DNA of 36,502 nt from Chloroflexota bacterium (GTDB lineage Bacteria > Chloroflexota > Anaerolineae > B4-G1 > SLSP01). Below, piece after piece: positions 7,348-18,500 of this stretch (the stretch's first letter is position 1; each line of letters starts with the position of its first letter). The notes under the pieces were generated by a model, which made no database searches, had not been told where the DNA came from, and was given only the letters and a program-made list of their open reading frames with translations. The position numbers and the translations under genes were made by a program. Location: contig JAKQHY010000120.1 of the NCBI GenBank assembly GCA_029555965.1, forward strand, positions 1 to 36,502, in the 5' to 3' direction.

Positions 7348-7977
7348 CTAACTCCAAGACTGCGCCACGCCACACAGTTGCCGGTAGGCTGCCACAAGCC
7401 AGGGATGCACTACCGGCAATGTGGCGCGGCGTTCCCAGAGATAGTTCAAATAGACGCACACCGCCGCATCCAGTGAATGGGTCAACGCGGCGCGCAGCGA
7501 TGCCAGATAGGGCGGCGGCCCCTCCTGATCCCAGGCAATTTTGTCCGCAAGAAACACCACCTTGTCCAACAACGCCGCGTCAGATTTGAGTGTGGTGTGG
7601 CAGCCAATCGCGCTTAACACAGCAACCTCCCGCACCCCAAAGCCCTCACGCGCCAACGGCACGGCCAGCTTTTGATGCAGAATCATGGGCAAGCGCGCCT
7701 CCTCTGGCAAGACGCCGATCCCCCAGGCCCGCGCCAACGCCACCCGCTGCTCCAGGGGAATGAGCGCCCCCACGTCGTGAAGCCACCCGGCCCATTCCGC
7801 CGCCCGACCATCGGCGGCAAACCGCTCTGCCAGAGCTTTGGCTTCAGCCGCGACGTGCGCACAATGCGCTGCTGTCTGTGGATAGCCGCGCGCAGTCAAC
7901 ACCGCCGGCACGTCTTGCGCCGGGTCGCCGGTCAAGGCGACGTCCCCCAACCACATAGCAACCTCGCGAGTCAGCAA
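7348..7977 (-). CDS. HD-domain hydrolase, YqeK-like (predicted dinucleoside tetraphosphatase)
   Basis: Soluble protein of 209 residues. It shows an HD metal-site pattern: His near residue 39 (AHCAHVAAEAKALAERF), WLHDVGALIP (about 66-75), a later His in ILHQKLA, and IGCHTTLKSDAALLDKVVFLADKI near residue 130. The HTT...DKxxFLADxI block is a hallmark of YqeK, an HD protein that hydrolyses Ap4A symmetrically. The following basic residue of the classic HDxxK pattern is not conserved, so activity is an inference. The start is uncertain: the longest form begins with TTG at 7977 with GGAGGG eight bases upstream, while an ATG at about 7956 is also possible. It is divergent from the CYTH-CHAD gene across a short gap. 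Confidence 0.72.
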   Translation of the reverse strand: MLTREVAMWLGDVALTGDPAQDVPAVLTARGYPQTAAHCAHVAAEAKALAERFAADGRAAEWAGWLHDVGALIPLEQRVALARAWGIGVLPEEARLPMILHQKLAVPLAREGFGVREVAVLSAIGCHTTLKSDAALLDKVVFLADKIAWDQEGPPPYLASLRAALTHSLDAAVCVYLNYLWERRATLPVVHPWLVAAYRQLCGVAQSWS

Positions 7978-8034
7978 TTTGTCAACCCTCCAAACTCACC
8001 TACAATGCAATCAACTTCCACAGAGAGACCCGAT

Positions 8035-9645
8035 ATGATGGAAATTGAGGCGAAATTTCGCATTCCCAACCCGGATACTTACCTGATCCTACAGTCTATA
8101 CGCCGGATAGAGCGTTTTGCGATCCAGGAAGGCGTCACCCAGATAGTGCAAGACACGTATTGGGATACGCCCGATCGGCGCATTATGGGCGCTGGTTATG
8201 CGTGCCGCATCCGTCAAATTGGGGAAGAGTATACCGTCACTTTGAAATCGCTGGGAGCAGCGCAATCCGCCACCCACCGGCGCGAAGAACTCGAGACGCC
8301 CATCCCCAATCCGCTGCCGCCGCAACAATGGCCCGCCAGTCCGGTGCAGGCACAGGTTCTCAGCTTTATCCAGGATGCGCCCTGGCAGGAATTACTCCGA
8401 CTGCGGCAAATCCGTCAGAAACGTTCCGTGCAGCAAGGGGAACGACGGGTCGCCGAGTTCAGTCTGGACACGGTCGAGCAGGCGCACGGAAAACACACGC
8501 AATCCTATATGGAGCTAGAGATCGAGCTTCAGCCCGACGGCAGCGAAGCAGACCTGGCGGCTATGGTGACTTTCCTGCAAGATACGTACCACCTGGAACC
8601 GCAGCTATCGTCAAAATTCGAGCGAGGGCTGCACTTTGCCGGGATTGGCGTCACGAATACTCCGGGCAGCAAAGCAACCATCGGTATCCGACCGGATGAT
8701 ACCATGACCGAGGCGGCGCGGAAAACACTGCGCTTTCACTTCCAGTGCATGGTGGCGCAAGAAGCCGAGACGCGCCTGGGAACCAACATTGAAGCCCTGC
8801 ACGATATGCGCGTCGCCACCCGGCGGATGCGCGCGGCGTTCCGCATCTATCGGGATTACCTGGACATGGACGGCCTCTCCCCGCACCTGAAGCGGCTCAA
8901 GCGCACCGCCCACATACTGGGCGCCGTCCGCGACCTGGATGTGTACCACGAAAAATTAACGGCGTATGTCGAGGCGCAGCCGCCCGATTCCCGCCCCGAC
9001 TTGACGCCCCTGTGGCAGGCCTGGGAACAGGCCCACCAACGCGTGCGCGCCGCGCTGGAAGTGTATCTGGAGGGCGCCGCCTATACCAAGTTCAAAACAG
9101 CTTTGGAGGAACTGCTGGAGCACCCCCTCAAGGAACCCTGGCAGTTTCATTCCACCACACAAATCGCCCCACACCGTCTTAGCCACGTCGCGCCGGAGAT
9201 CATTTACCGGCGGCTAGGTGAGGTACGCGCCTACGATGAGTGGCTGCGCGGTCCCGACGTTCCCCTGGCGCGCTACCACCAACTCCGTATCGCCATCAAG
9301 TACCTGCGCTACACACTGGAATTTTTCCAGGGAATTGTGGGGCCGGAAATCGCCGCGCCCATCGAGCAACTCAAATCTCTGCAAGATTACCTGGGCGATT
9401 TACAAGACGCCGTGATCGCCTGCAACCGGCTGAACCACTTTTGGATGTGGGGCACGTTGGAGGCGCCGGCAACGCCCCGTGCGCCGGTCAATTCCCCCCC
9501 CCTCGTCGCCCCCGACGTGGCGCGGTATCACGCCAGCCGCCAGCAAGAGATTCAAGAGAAGGTAGCGGCCTTCCCCACCCTCTGGGAACAGTTCCAAACC
9601 TCGGACTTTTTCCGACAAATTGCCAAAGCTATCAGTATACTGTAA
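8035..9645 (+). CDS. CYTH-CHAD domain protein
   Basis: Two-domain protein of 536 residues. The N-terminal CYTH (triphosphate tunnel) domain, about residues 1-205, opens with MMEIEAKF, containing the diagnostic ExExK, and carries alternating charged residues (YACRIRQIGEEYTVTLKS, YMELEIEL, SKFERGL) that line the tunnel and bind metal and triphosphate. The C-terminal CHAD domain, about 225-530, is helical with conserved His and Arg (ALHDMRVATRRMRAAFRIYRDYL, LKRTAHILGAVRDLDVY, YHQLRIAIKYLRYTLEFF). CHAD domains bind polyphosphate, and CYTH-CHAD enzymes are inorganic triphosphatases. An in-frame ATG at 8005 exists, but the ExExK position favours 8035 or 8038. Polyphosphate kinase lies about 0.8 kb downstream on the opposite strand. 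Confidence 0.9.
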   Translation: MMEIEAKFRIPNPDTYLILQSIRRIERFAIQEGVTQIVQDTYWDTPDRRIMGAGYACRIRQIGEEYTVTLKSLGAAQSATHRREELETPIPNPLPPQQWPASPVQAQVLSFIQDAPWQELLRLRQIRQKRSVQQGERRVAEFSLDTVEQAHGKHTQSYMELEIELQPDGSEADLAAMVTFLQDTYHLEPQLSSKFERGLHFAGIGVTNTPGSKATIGIRPDDTMTEAARKTLRFHFQCMVAQEAETRLGTNIEALHDMRVATRRMRAAFRIYRDYLDMDGLSPHLKRLKRTAHILGAVRDLDVYHEKLTAYVEAQPPDSRPDLTPLWQAWEQAHQRVRAALEVYLEGAAYTKFKTALEELLEHPLKEPWQFHSTTQIAPHRLSHVAPEIIYRRLGEVRAYDEWLRGPDVPLARYHQLRIAIKYLRYTLEFFQGIVGPEIAAPIEQLKSLQDYLGDLQDAVIACNRLNHFWMWGTLEAPATPRAPVNSPPLVAPDVARYHASRQQEIQEKVAAFPTLWEQFQTSDFFRQIAKAISIL

Positions 9646-9692
9646 AATAAAGCCGTTTTCAGTATTCTTCAACCATTTTTAAGGAGAGACCA

Positions 9693-10355
9693 ATGACCGC
9701 AAATCCAAAATACATTATCCTGCTCGGCCCACCCGGCTCCGGCAAGGGCACGCAAGCCAGTGTACTGGGGGAAAATCAAGGACTGCCGCACGTCGCCAGT
9801 GGCGATTTGTTCCGTTACAATCTCAAGAACGCCACCCCGCTGGGACTTCAGGCCAAGGCGTTTATGGACAAGGGTGAGTTGGTGCCCGACGACATCACGA
9901 TTGCGATGGTGCTGGATCGGCTGTCACAGCCCGACTGCGCCGGGGGCGCGCTGCTCGACGGGTTTCCGCGCACCCTCGCCCAGGCCGCCGCGTTGGATAA
10001 GGCGCTGACCGAAAAGGGCGTGCAGATCAACCTGGTGCTCAACATCCAGGTGCCCGACGAGGAGATCGTCAGCCGCCTGAGCGGGCGATTGATCTGCCGC
10101 GAGTGCCAGGAACCGTTCCACAAGATGTTCAAGCCTTTTGAAACGTGCCCCCACGGGAAATGCCACGGCGAACATCTCTACCAGCGCGACGACGACAAAC
10201 CGGAAACCGTCCGCAACCGGCTGACAGTCTATTGGAATCAGACCAGCCCCCTCATTGATTACTACCGCGCCAAAGGGATTTTGAAGGACCTCAACGGCTA
10301 TCAGGCCATTGAGGTCGTGACGCAGGCGCTGATAGACGCCGTCGCGCAGCTTTAG
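9693..10355 (+). CDS. adk: Adenylate kinase
   Basis: Catalyses ATP + AMP = 2 ADP in the cytoplasm; 220 residues, normal for the long form. The P-loop is GPPGSGKGT (about residues 10-18), the AMP-binding region is ASGDLFR and MDKGELVPDD, the DGFPRT motif is near residue 90, and the LID holds the pattern C-x2-C...C-x4-C (RECQEPFH, CPHGKC), probably a structural zinc site with a slightly unusual second half, followed by QRDDDKPETVRNRL. AAGGAG at 9681-9686 supports the ATG. It follows the CYTH-CHAD gene by 47 bases and could be cotranscribed with it. Many bacteria keep adk in the ribosomal-protein operon, so this may be a second copy or a relocated one. In this position it could link polyphosphate and nucleotide pools. 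Confidence 0.93.
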   Translation: MTANPKYIILLGPPGSGKGTQASVLGENQGLPHVASGDLFRYNLKNATPLGLQAKAFMDKGELVPDDITIAMVLDRLSQPDCAGGALLDGFPRTLAQAAALDKALTEKGVQINLVLNIQVPDEEIVSRLSGRLICRECQEPFHKMFKPFETCPHGKCHGEHLYQRDDDKPETVRNRLTVYWNQTSPLIDYYRAKGILKDLNGYQAIEVVTQALIDAVAQL

Positions 10356-10366
10356 ACATAAACCAA

Positions 10367-10395
10367 CACCGCGCCGGGAGTTCCCCGGCGCGGTG
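10367..10395. terminator. Hairpin between converging adk and ppk
   Basis: A perfect 12-bp GC-rich stem (CACCGCGCCGGG at 10367-10378 with 10384-10395, 5-base loop) lies 11 bases after the adk stop and 22 bases after the ppk stop. The U-tracts are short on both sides, so it is a probable but imperfect bidirectional terminator. Confidence 0.6.
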
Positions 10396-10417
10396 GGCTT
10401 TACCGTCCTTTCATCTA

Positions 10418-12583
10418 TCAATCCTCCAGGTCCCAAACTCCCCGATGGCGCAACATCCACAACTGGGTATTCCATACTTCTTGTCCCTCTTCGGGATGTA
10501 ATCGCCGGTAAGCGCCATCCGACATAAGTTGATGACATTGCATATTGTCGCGCAAGTGTACCTTCAAAATATTGTCGCGCACGGAGGCCAACATCAGGGG
10601 ATCGTCCAGCGGGAACAGCGTCTCCACCCGGCGATCCAGGTTGCGCGGCATCAAATCGGCGCTGCCCAACAGCATTTCTTCCTCCCCATTGTTGTAGAAG
10701 TAGAAAATGCGGGTGTGCTCGAGGAAGCGCCCCACCACCGATGTCACTGTGATAGACTCGCTGATGCCAGGGATGCCGGGACGAATACAGCAGACGCCCC
10801 GTACCTGTAAATCCACCCGCACGCCCGCCTGGGATGCCCGATAGAGCGCCTGGATGCACACCTTATCCACCAATTGGTTCATCTTAAACGCCAGGTAGCC
10901 GTTGCCATACCGTTGATGTTGTGCGATCTCCCGGTCAATCCGCTCCAGGATTTGCTCGCGCATGGACATCGGCGCAACGATGAGCTTGGCGTACCGATCC
11001 TTGCGGGAATAACCGGTCAAGGCATTGAACAAATCGGACACATCGGTGCCAATGGCCGGGTCACAGGTGAAATAGCCAATGTCGGTATAAATGCGAGCCG
11101 TCACTGCGTTATAGTTGCCGGTCGCCAGGTGGACATAACGCATCATCCCTTCCGGCTCGCGACGCACCACCAGACACATCTTGGCGTGCGTTTTCAACCC
11201 CATCAAACCATAAATCACATGCACGCCTGCCCGCTCCAACGCTTTGGCCCACACAATGTTGTTTTCCTCATCAAAGCGCGCCTTTAACTCCACCAACACC
11301 GCCACTTGCTTGCCATGCTCCCGCGCTTCCAACAGGGCATCCACCACCGGCGAGTTGCGTCCCACCCGGTACAACGTCTGCTTGATCGCCAATACCTGCA
11401 GATCGTTGGCCGCTGCCCGCAGGAAATCCACCACCGGGGCAAAGCTATCATAGGGATGGTAAAGCAGAAAATTCTTCCGGCGCTTGATGGTAGCAAAAAG
11501 ATTCTCGTCCTCGGAAAACGCACGCGAGGTATAGGGAATAAAAGGCAAATCTTTCAAATCCGGGCGATTGATGCCGGTCAACTCCATAATCGCCGATAGG
11601 CCAATCGGCCCATCCGCCGTGTACACCAAATAGGATGCCAGACTGAGGTTAGCCACCAATATATCGCGGATTTGTTCTGGCATATTCTTGTCCACTTCCA
11701 GGCGCACAGCCAGACCAAACTGCCGCATCCCCACACTCTCCTCAATGGCCTCCAACAAATCCGCGGCCTCGTCTTCCTCAATCTCCAGGTCAGCGTCGCG
11801 CGTGACACGGAACGGGTAAGCAGCGACCACTTCGAGGCCGGGGAACAGCTTGTCCAGGTTAGCGATGACGACTTCTTCGATCCAGACAAAATTGTCGGCC
11901 ACGACCGCCTTCAAGCCCAGGGTTTCGTAACTTTCGGCTTGCGCCTCTTCGGGGATACGCAACAAACGCGGGAATGTTCCCGGAATCTTCAAGCGGGCAA
12001 ACCGTTGTCCATGGATGGGGTCATTGATGACCACAGCTAAATTGATGCTGAGGTTCGAGATATGCGGAAAAGGGTGTCCCGGATCAAACGCCAGGGGTGT
12101 CAGCACCGGAAAAATCTCTCGCTCAAAGTGACGGCGCAGCAGTTTGCGCTGGTTGCCCCGCAACTGATCATAGTTGAGGATGTTGATCCCGGCGGCCTGT
12201 AATTTGGGGACAATATCCGCACACCAGCATTGCATTTGCGCGATCAGCACCGGCAACAATTCAAGCCGGATCGCGGCCAACTGCTCCGCCGGGGACATCC
12301 CATCGGGGGGCGCCTCTACCACCCCTGACGCCACCTGCCGGCACAAGCCGGAGACGCGCGTCATAAAAAATTCATCCATATTATTAGAAAAAATGGAAAG
12401 GAATTTAACCCGCTCCAGCAGGGGATGGCGATGTTCGTCCAAGCCCTCTGCCAGCACGCGCGCATTGAAGCGCAACAGGCTCAATTCGCGGTTGATGAAA
12501 AGATGCGCGGCTTCCAAATCGAGCGCCGGCGCTGCGTAAATCATCTCGGCGATCACTTCTGTTGTAAGCGGCTCCTCTACCAT
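10418..12583 (-). CDS. ppk: Polyphosphate kinase 1
   Basis: Reversibly polymerises the gamma phosphate of ATP into polyphosphate; 721 residues, typical of PPK1. Visible landmarks are FINRELSLLRFNARVL and FSNNMDEFFMTRV in the N-terminal domain, FPVLTPLAFDPGHPFPHISNLS, LYRVGRNSPVV, VELKARFDEENNI, the autophosphorylated histidine in LKTHAKM (His466), YVHLATGNYNAVTARIYTDIG, and the second catalytic histidine in FLEHTRIFYF (about 629). All key residues are present. The ATG is two bases after the stop of the upstream alpha-2-macroglobulin-like gene (TGAGCATG) with AGGAG inside that gene's end, so ppk is translated as the second gene of that transcript. It converges with adk. Confidence 0.97.
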   Translation of the reverse strand: MVEEPLTTEVIAEMIYAAPALDLEAAHLFINRELSLLRFNARVLAEGLDEHRHPLLERVKFLSIFSNNMDEFFMTRVSGLCRQVASGVVEAPPDGMSPAEQLAAIRLELLPVLIAQMQCWCADIVPKLQAAGINILNYDQLRGNQRKLLRRHFEREIFPVLTPLAFDPGHPFPHISNLSINLAVVINDPIHGQRFARLKIPGTFPRLLRIPEEAQAESYETLGLKAVVADNFVWIEEVVIANLDKLFPGLEVVAAYPFRVTRDADLEIEEDEAADLLEAIEESVGMRQFGLAVRLEVDKNMPEQIRDILVANLSLASYLVYTADGPIGLSAIMELTGINRPDLKDLPFIPYTSRAFSEDENLFATIKRRKNFLLYHPYDSFAPVVDFLRAAANDLQVLAIKQTLYRVGRNSPVVDALLEAREHGKQVAVLVELKARFDEENNIVWAKALERAGVHVIYGLMGLKTHAKMCLVVRREPEGMMRYVHLATGNYNAVTARIYTDIGYFTCDPAIGTDVSDLFNALTGYSRKDRYAKLIVAPMSMREQILERIDREIAQHQRYGNGYLAFKMNQLVDKVCIQALYRASQAGVRVDLQVRGVCCIRPGIPGISESITVTSVVGRFLEHTRIFYFYNNGEEEMLLGSADLMPRNLDRRVETLFPLDDPLMLASVRDNILKVHLRDNMQCHQLMSDGAYRRLHPEEGQEVWNTQLWMLRHRGVWDLED

Positions 12584-12585
12584 GC

Positions 12586-15500
12586 TCAGTCTCCTTGGGC
12601 CGGCAACACGCCCAAGACCCCACCCTCGCTACGCCCCCAGAGTTCGGGGAAATACACCGCGCGCGCAGTGGCCGGCATAGTCTGATACACCCCCGGCAAA
12701 ACGGCTCGCAGGCGGTAAATGACCTGATACGTCCCCGCCAGAAGGGCGCGCGCAAAGAAAATGGCCTGTTCATCGGTCAATTCGTAATGCTCAAACGGAT
12801 CGCGCCACGCGCCAGTCAAAGTCGGTGTCATCGAGCTTGTCAGGGATACCGGCGTGACAGGCAGTGCGGTCTGTATGACCGCCAACGGCGCGAAACCGGC
12901 CGGATAACGATCTGCCAACATCACGAAATGGCGCACCTGCGGCAGCGTTAAGGTCAAGCGCACCTCAAGCAAGTCGCCAACGTACACCTGCTGCACCGGG
13001 CGGCATAGCGTCGGCATCCCGGTCGGCGCGCCATCCACCGCACAATACTCGCGGCGGACAGTCATACCGCGACTCTCCGCAGGCACCTTATCGGCCGGCC
13101 AGGAAAGCGCCAGGGAAGTGGCATAATATAATTGACCGCTCCCCACCGTGCGCGAAATCTCCACCACGGCCGGAGTCCCCGGCTGCAACACCGGCAAACC
13201 GGCGCCGCCGGATATCCTCGCCGATAGCGTCCAGGCCGGCGCCGGCGCCGGGCCGATCACAGTCGCCGTCAAATGACTGCCATTCAGAGCCGCGCCCCAC
13301 GCATAATCCGCCTGCCAATCCCCGGTGGCCTGCGCCGCCTCGGCCAAAGCCACCAGCGCCCAACTCGTCTCATACGGCGTCGCCCAGTGAGCGTCCTCAC
13401 GCGCGCGCAACAACCACCGCACAGCCTGGGGCAGCAAGGGGTCGTCCGGCGCAAAGCGCGCCAAAGCGGTGAGCGCCACCGCCGTCGCCTGCGTATCAGT
13501 CTCCCAATAGGGAGAGGAAGCCGCAATTTCCCAATGCGCCCCCCCTGGCGAAATCAACGCAGCGGCGCGCAATGCCGTCAGCAAGGTGGCTAAACGGGGA
13601 TCGGCGGGGTCAATGCGGCCCAAAGCCAACGTCAAGTAGGCTTTACCTACAACATCCAGATCATCTCGAACAGTATACAAAGCGCCCGCAGTTCCACTAG
13701 GCCAGGCATATCCGGCCTCAGCCATAGCGTAAAGCACCAAGATATAGCGCGCAGGCGGCGCGGCGCTCTGCATGTCTGTCGGCAGCGCGTCCTTCAAAAA
13801 AATTAAAGCCTGGTCCAGCGCTTCTGGATGGATGGTAAAACCGTTCGCGCGCGCACGCGCGAACCCCATCACCACTTCGGCGGTCAAAACCAGATCGCTC
13901 TCTCCCTGCCACCAACCCCATCCGCCGTCGAGATTCTGACGCGCATACAGACGTTCCAGCATCACCGGCGCGATCGCTCGCCACTGGGTGGCCGAGTCAG
14001 GAGAGGCAATATCTAATGCCTGGAGGGCCTGATAAACCGCGAGATGTGGCGAGAAATGATTGAGCAAAGCATCCGTGGTTTCATAGGGGTATCTGTCCAG
14101 ATAGGCCTGCCCATCCAACAACGCAGAGACAGGCGAGTGATCTACCCGCATCTCTAGGGATGTGGCCGGACCGGCCCCTTCGGGGATCAGAAGCGTCGCA
14201 AGGCGCGTTCCGGACTCGGTTAGCGTCCCCCGGATGCCATCAGTTTCCGGCGTCACGTAACGGTAGAGTGGAATCCCCTGGACGCCGTCAACTGTAGGCC
14301 GCGCAGTGTCGGTATACGCCCCACTCTGAGCGGAAAACAGCAGCGACACCGCCCCGGACGCAGTTTGCGGCACGGACAACTGCCAGGCAACCCGCGCCTG
14401 CCCGCCGGCCGGAATGGCGACGCTCTGCGCGGGCGCACTCTCCACGACAGCCTCCTCGGCGTTCAATGTGACCATAACATCCAGATTTTGCGCACTGTGA
14501 TTATAGACCACGGCTGCCACTTGAGGCCGATCTCCCGGCACCATGAAGCGCGAAGTCTCCGGGCGAACCGACAGCAGACGAGCAACCGGCACCGTCATTT
14601 GCGCCTGTCCTACCTGGGTATCCGCCGTCACCGCATAGGCCCGGATCTCCCACGGCGTCAACGAATCGGGCAATGTCCAGGAAACCTGTACTTCACCAGA
14701 CGCATCGGTCTGGAGCTGCGTTTCCCAAAGCAGCGTGTCTGGGAAGACTGCCGGGATTTCCGAGGCGTCAGGTGTCGCGCCCACGCCCGCGCCTGCATCC
14801 AGGCGTTTAGCGACAAGCAATTCCGCATCCGCCGTCAACGGCTCAAGGGCCAACATCCCACGATCAAACAACACCAGCAGCGAGTCACCCGTCGCCATTT
14901 GCAAACCGCGCGCGCCATAGAAGGTTCCCCAAATTTGCGGCACAGCCCTCGCAGACCGCCGCGCCCCCGCATCTACCGCCATCAGCCCAATTTCAGCGGC
15001 CACGGGTGCGCCCCCCGCATCGGTTGTGCGGACAGTAAACACCACCGACTCCCCTGGCGTGTAAGGCGATTGACGATCCGGCGTCACTGTAACATTGAGC
15101 TGTGATTGCGGCGCGGCGACCGGGAGGTGAATGTAGCCCACGCGCACATCGGGGACCGGGTGAAGGTCATCCACAGCGCGAATAGCCACAAAGGAAACGA
15201 CTACGTTGGGAGCGTACGCTGCCGGTACAGTCAATTCAATTATCGGATTGGGCGTCTCAAAAGTGAATTGTGCGACATGCAAAATTTTGTCGCGTTCCAC
15301 CGTCATCAAGACCCGATAGCTCCCTTCAAAGGGAAGCGGTAGCAAAATGCGGGCGGTATCCTCGGCCTGATAATGGGCGCGATCGGCCACGGGCGTCACA
15401 CGATCTTGGGCAGACGGCCCTTGAATCACAGTATCTCCGCTGACCCAAAGCAAGGTTTCAGCTTGGGTCAGATGACCATCGGTATCCACCGCTTCCACAC

Positions 15501-18500
15501 GCGCCACATAGACGCCGCCTTTCGCCGGCCGGAACTCAGCCTGAGCCTGCCCGTCCTCAGCCATCGTCACGTCCAGCGTCGAGAGCACGGTATCGGTATA
15601 GACCCAATCCGCTTCAGAGAAAGAAGCGGGAGACGCCAGCGGAACCCATGTGCGAGAGAGCAAGGTCACGGAGGCTTTTTGCCCGGATAACGGAGCCCCG
15701 GCCCAATCCCAGGCGCGCACTGCGAATACAGCGCGACTGCCGGACGGGACGACACGTCGCTCTGGCTCAATCCCCAAGTAAACACCGGCTGCATGCACTA
15801 CCATTTCCCCGGCACCGCTTACCGATAAACCACGGGCATCCGTCAATGTTGCCACAAAACTCCATCGCTGGGACCCGGAGGCGACAGGCAAGGAAGTCGG
15901 CAATTCAATAAGAAATTTTCCCTGGACGTCGGTGGTAGCCTCGCCCTCAGCAACAACCTGGGAGACCGACGCAGCCGCGGGGTAAGGCGTCGCGCGCACC
16001 GTCCAATGTAAAGAGGCGTTAGCCACCGGGCTGCCGGAACGATACACTGCTTGCACCAACCCACGCGCCACCTCGCCCTGAAGAATCTCGGCGAACTCCG
16101 GCTTCACCGCCACCTCAAATTCCGGCGCGCGATACGCCGCCACCGTAAAGGTCAAGGTTTGCAAGGGGTACGCAACTCCTGGGGTCGTGACGAGCAAGGT
16201 ATGCGTTCCCAGCACAGCATTGTCGGGCAGGAGTACTTTTCCGGCAAACGACCCCCATTGCGAAAGGGTAAGTGTTTCCGAATACACGCGATTTCCACGG
16301 GGATCCCGCAACAGCACGCCGAGTGGCATATTAGCCTTGGGAAGCTGATAGGCAGTAACATCACCGGCCCGCACAATTCCGCGGAACTGCACAGACTGGC
16401 CGGGGCGATAAGTGGATCGGTCGGTATACAGGAAGGTGGTGAAAGGCGTGAATGGCCCATAATCAACCGCAAGATCAAAGGCCCATGGCGTCGCGGAGGC
16501 TTGCCAGGCGGTGATCGCAAGGCCAAAACCGGGCGCGCCCGGCGTCCCCACAATCGCCGCCACATTCTGCCACAAGTCGCTGCGCGGACTGAGGGGAATC
16601 TGCGCCAGGCCCTCATTGTTGGTCGTGCCGGCCGCGAGGAGGACGCCCTCCCGGTCAACCAAGCGGACCGCCGTGCGGCTGATGGGGGCGCCGCTGCGTA
16701 AGTCGGTCACCCAGACGAGCGCTTCTTCCGGCGCCAATTTGAGCAGCAAGTGGCGATCTACAACGGCCAGATGGAGGCGGCGTTCACCCCACAGCGGCGC
16801 CGTCCAACGCAAAACATAGTAGCCGGTTGGCAAAGTCGTCCCGCGCCGCGTCAATGTCACTGGCGCGAGGGTTTCCTCATTTGTCGGGGTAGCAAAAGTC
16901 TCCGTCCATTCACGCAAGGGTGTCTCACTGCCGTGCCGCGCGCCTACAAATGCGGCTTCGTCCAATTCCGACAGCACGAAATCAGCCTGCTTCAGGTTGC
17001 GCACCCGGAAATAGAACTGTGCGGTGTTGGCGGCGTCGAGCGTCAACATGTCCAACTCGTTCACCGGGTCAATCCGTGCGGGGAGATCCCCCGTGGTAAA
17101 ACATGTGGGATCGGTCGCGCCGAGCGCATTGCCGTACACATCCAGCACTCCCGGCACCAGGGTAATGCAATACTCAGTGCGCGGGGCTTTGTCCCAGGAA
17201 AGCTGGTAAGTATTTGTCGCACGGTCAAAATAGCCATAAATGGCGGCAGAGTCCGGTTCTGGTGCGATTTGTATATTTTGCGCCACCGTTTCGGGAGCAA
17301 TCGCGCCGGCAAAGGCGAGCTGGACCGGGGCGTCAACCGGAATCCCCTTGGCGCCGGCGGCCGGAGTAATCGCACGCACCGCCGGGGCAGGCACAGTCTC
17401 AAACCCCCATCGTTGTGGGTTTTGCAAAGGCGCGCTGGTAATCGCGCGCGCCCGCTCGCCCACGCGCACCGTATAACGTGTGTCCAGGCGTAATTTTTGT
17501 GTGGGGGTGAAAAGCAAGAGCGCGCCGCCATCCGCCCATGTCACCGTCCCGGAAACAATCGTTCCGTCTGTGGCCTTAATGCTAAACACGCCAACTGTAT
17601 TCACCGGATCCATAGGTGTGTTGAACGCCACCCGCACCCCGGCATCCAACGAGACATTTTTCTGACCGAAGGTGGGGGAAATTTCCTGAATGACCGGCAG
17701 CGCCGTGTTAAAAGCCCAGGTATAGGGCGTCGCCAAGGCAGCGCCGTCCACACTGCGCACGCCGGCCTCCAAGGTTACCTGATAAGTCACACCGGCGGTC
17801 CAGCCGCTCAATGGCTCAAAGCGGTACAGTGATGGATTGAGCCAAACGCCGCTCCCCAACACCGCCGGAGAGAATTTCAGCGGCAAGGCCGGACAATCCG
17901 CCTGAGCCGCCTGCCCGGCGCAGTTCACGGGGCTTATCGCGCGGTTGAAAGCAATCAACACAGGGGCATCCGCACGAACGTCGAGAGCCGTATCTGCCGG
18001 ATTCACCTGGGTCACCTGAAGCGGCGCCACCGTCGAAAAGGCGAAGGTTAATTCCGCAGCGAGCGATAATCCTTCAATGGAACGCGCATCCATACCCACC
18101 GAGACACGATAACGGGTCATCGCCGCCAGAGCTTTTGGGCGAAAAACCAACGTGGTACTATCCCGCCACACGAGATCGCCATCCACTATTGGCGATAACC
18201 GAAAAGCCTGGGCAACGCTGTCGCGATCCATGGGTTGATCAAATTGCACAGTGATTTCCGTGTCCAACGGCGTATCCTGCCCGTTGCGGGGTGTATGCGC
18301 CACAATCAAAGGTGGATAGGGGCCGGCAGGCATCGGCGGGGTAGCGGTTGCAGTAGGAACGGGCAAAGGTTCAAACGTGGCTGTTGGCGATGATGCCGGT
18401 GTCACGGAAGGTAACTTCACCGGCCAGTTTTCACAACCAGAAATCCATAAGAGCAGCAGCAAACAAGGGACTAATAAGAAATGTGATATTCGTTTACGCA

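Noticed and set aside
14365..16701. Open frames of 200-250 codons on the plus strand inside the alpha-2-macroglobulin-like gene
   Set aside because: Composition is that of shadow frames (Arg/His/Pro rich) and no motif is recognisable; the sense frame has continuous domain structure.
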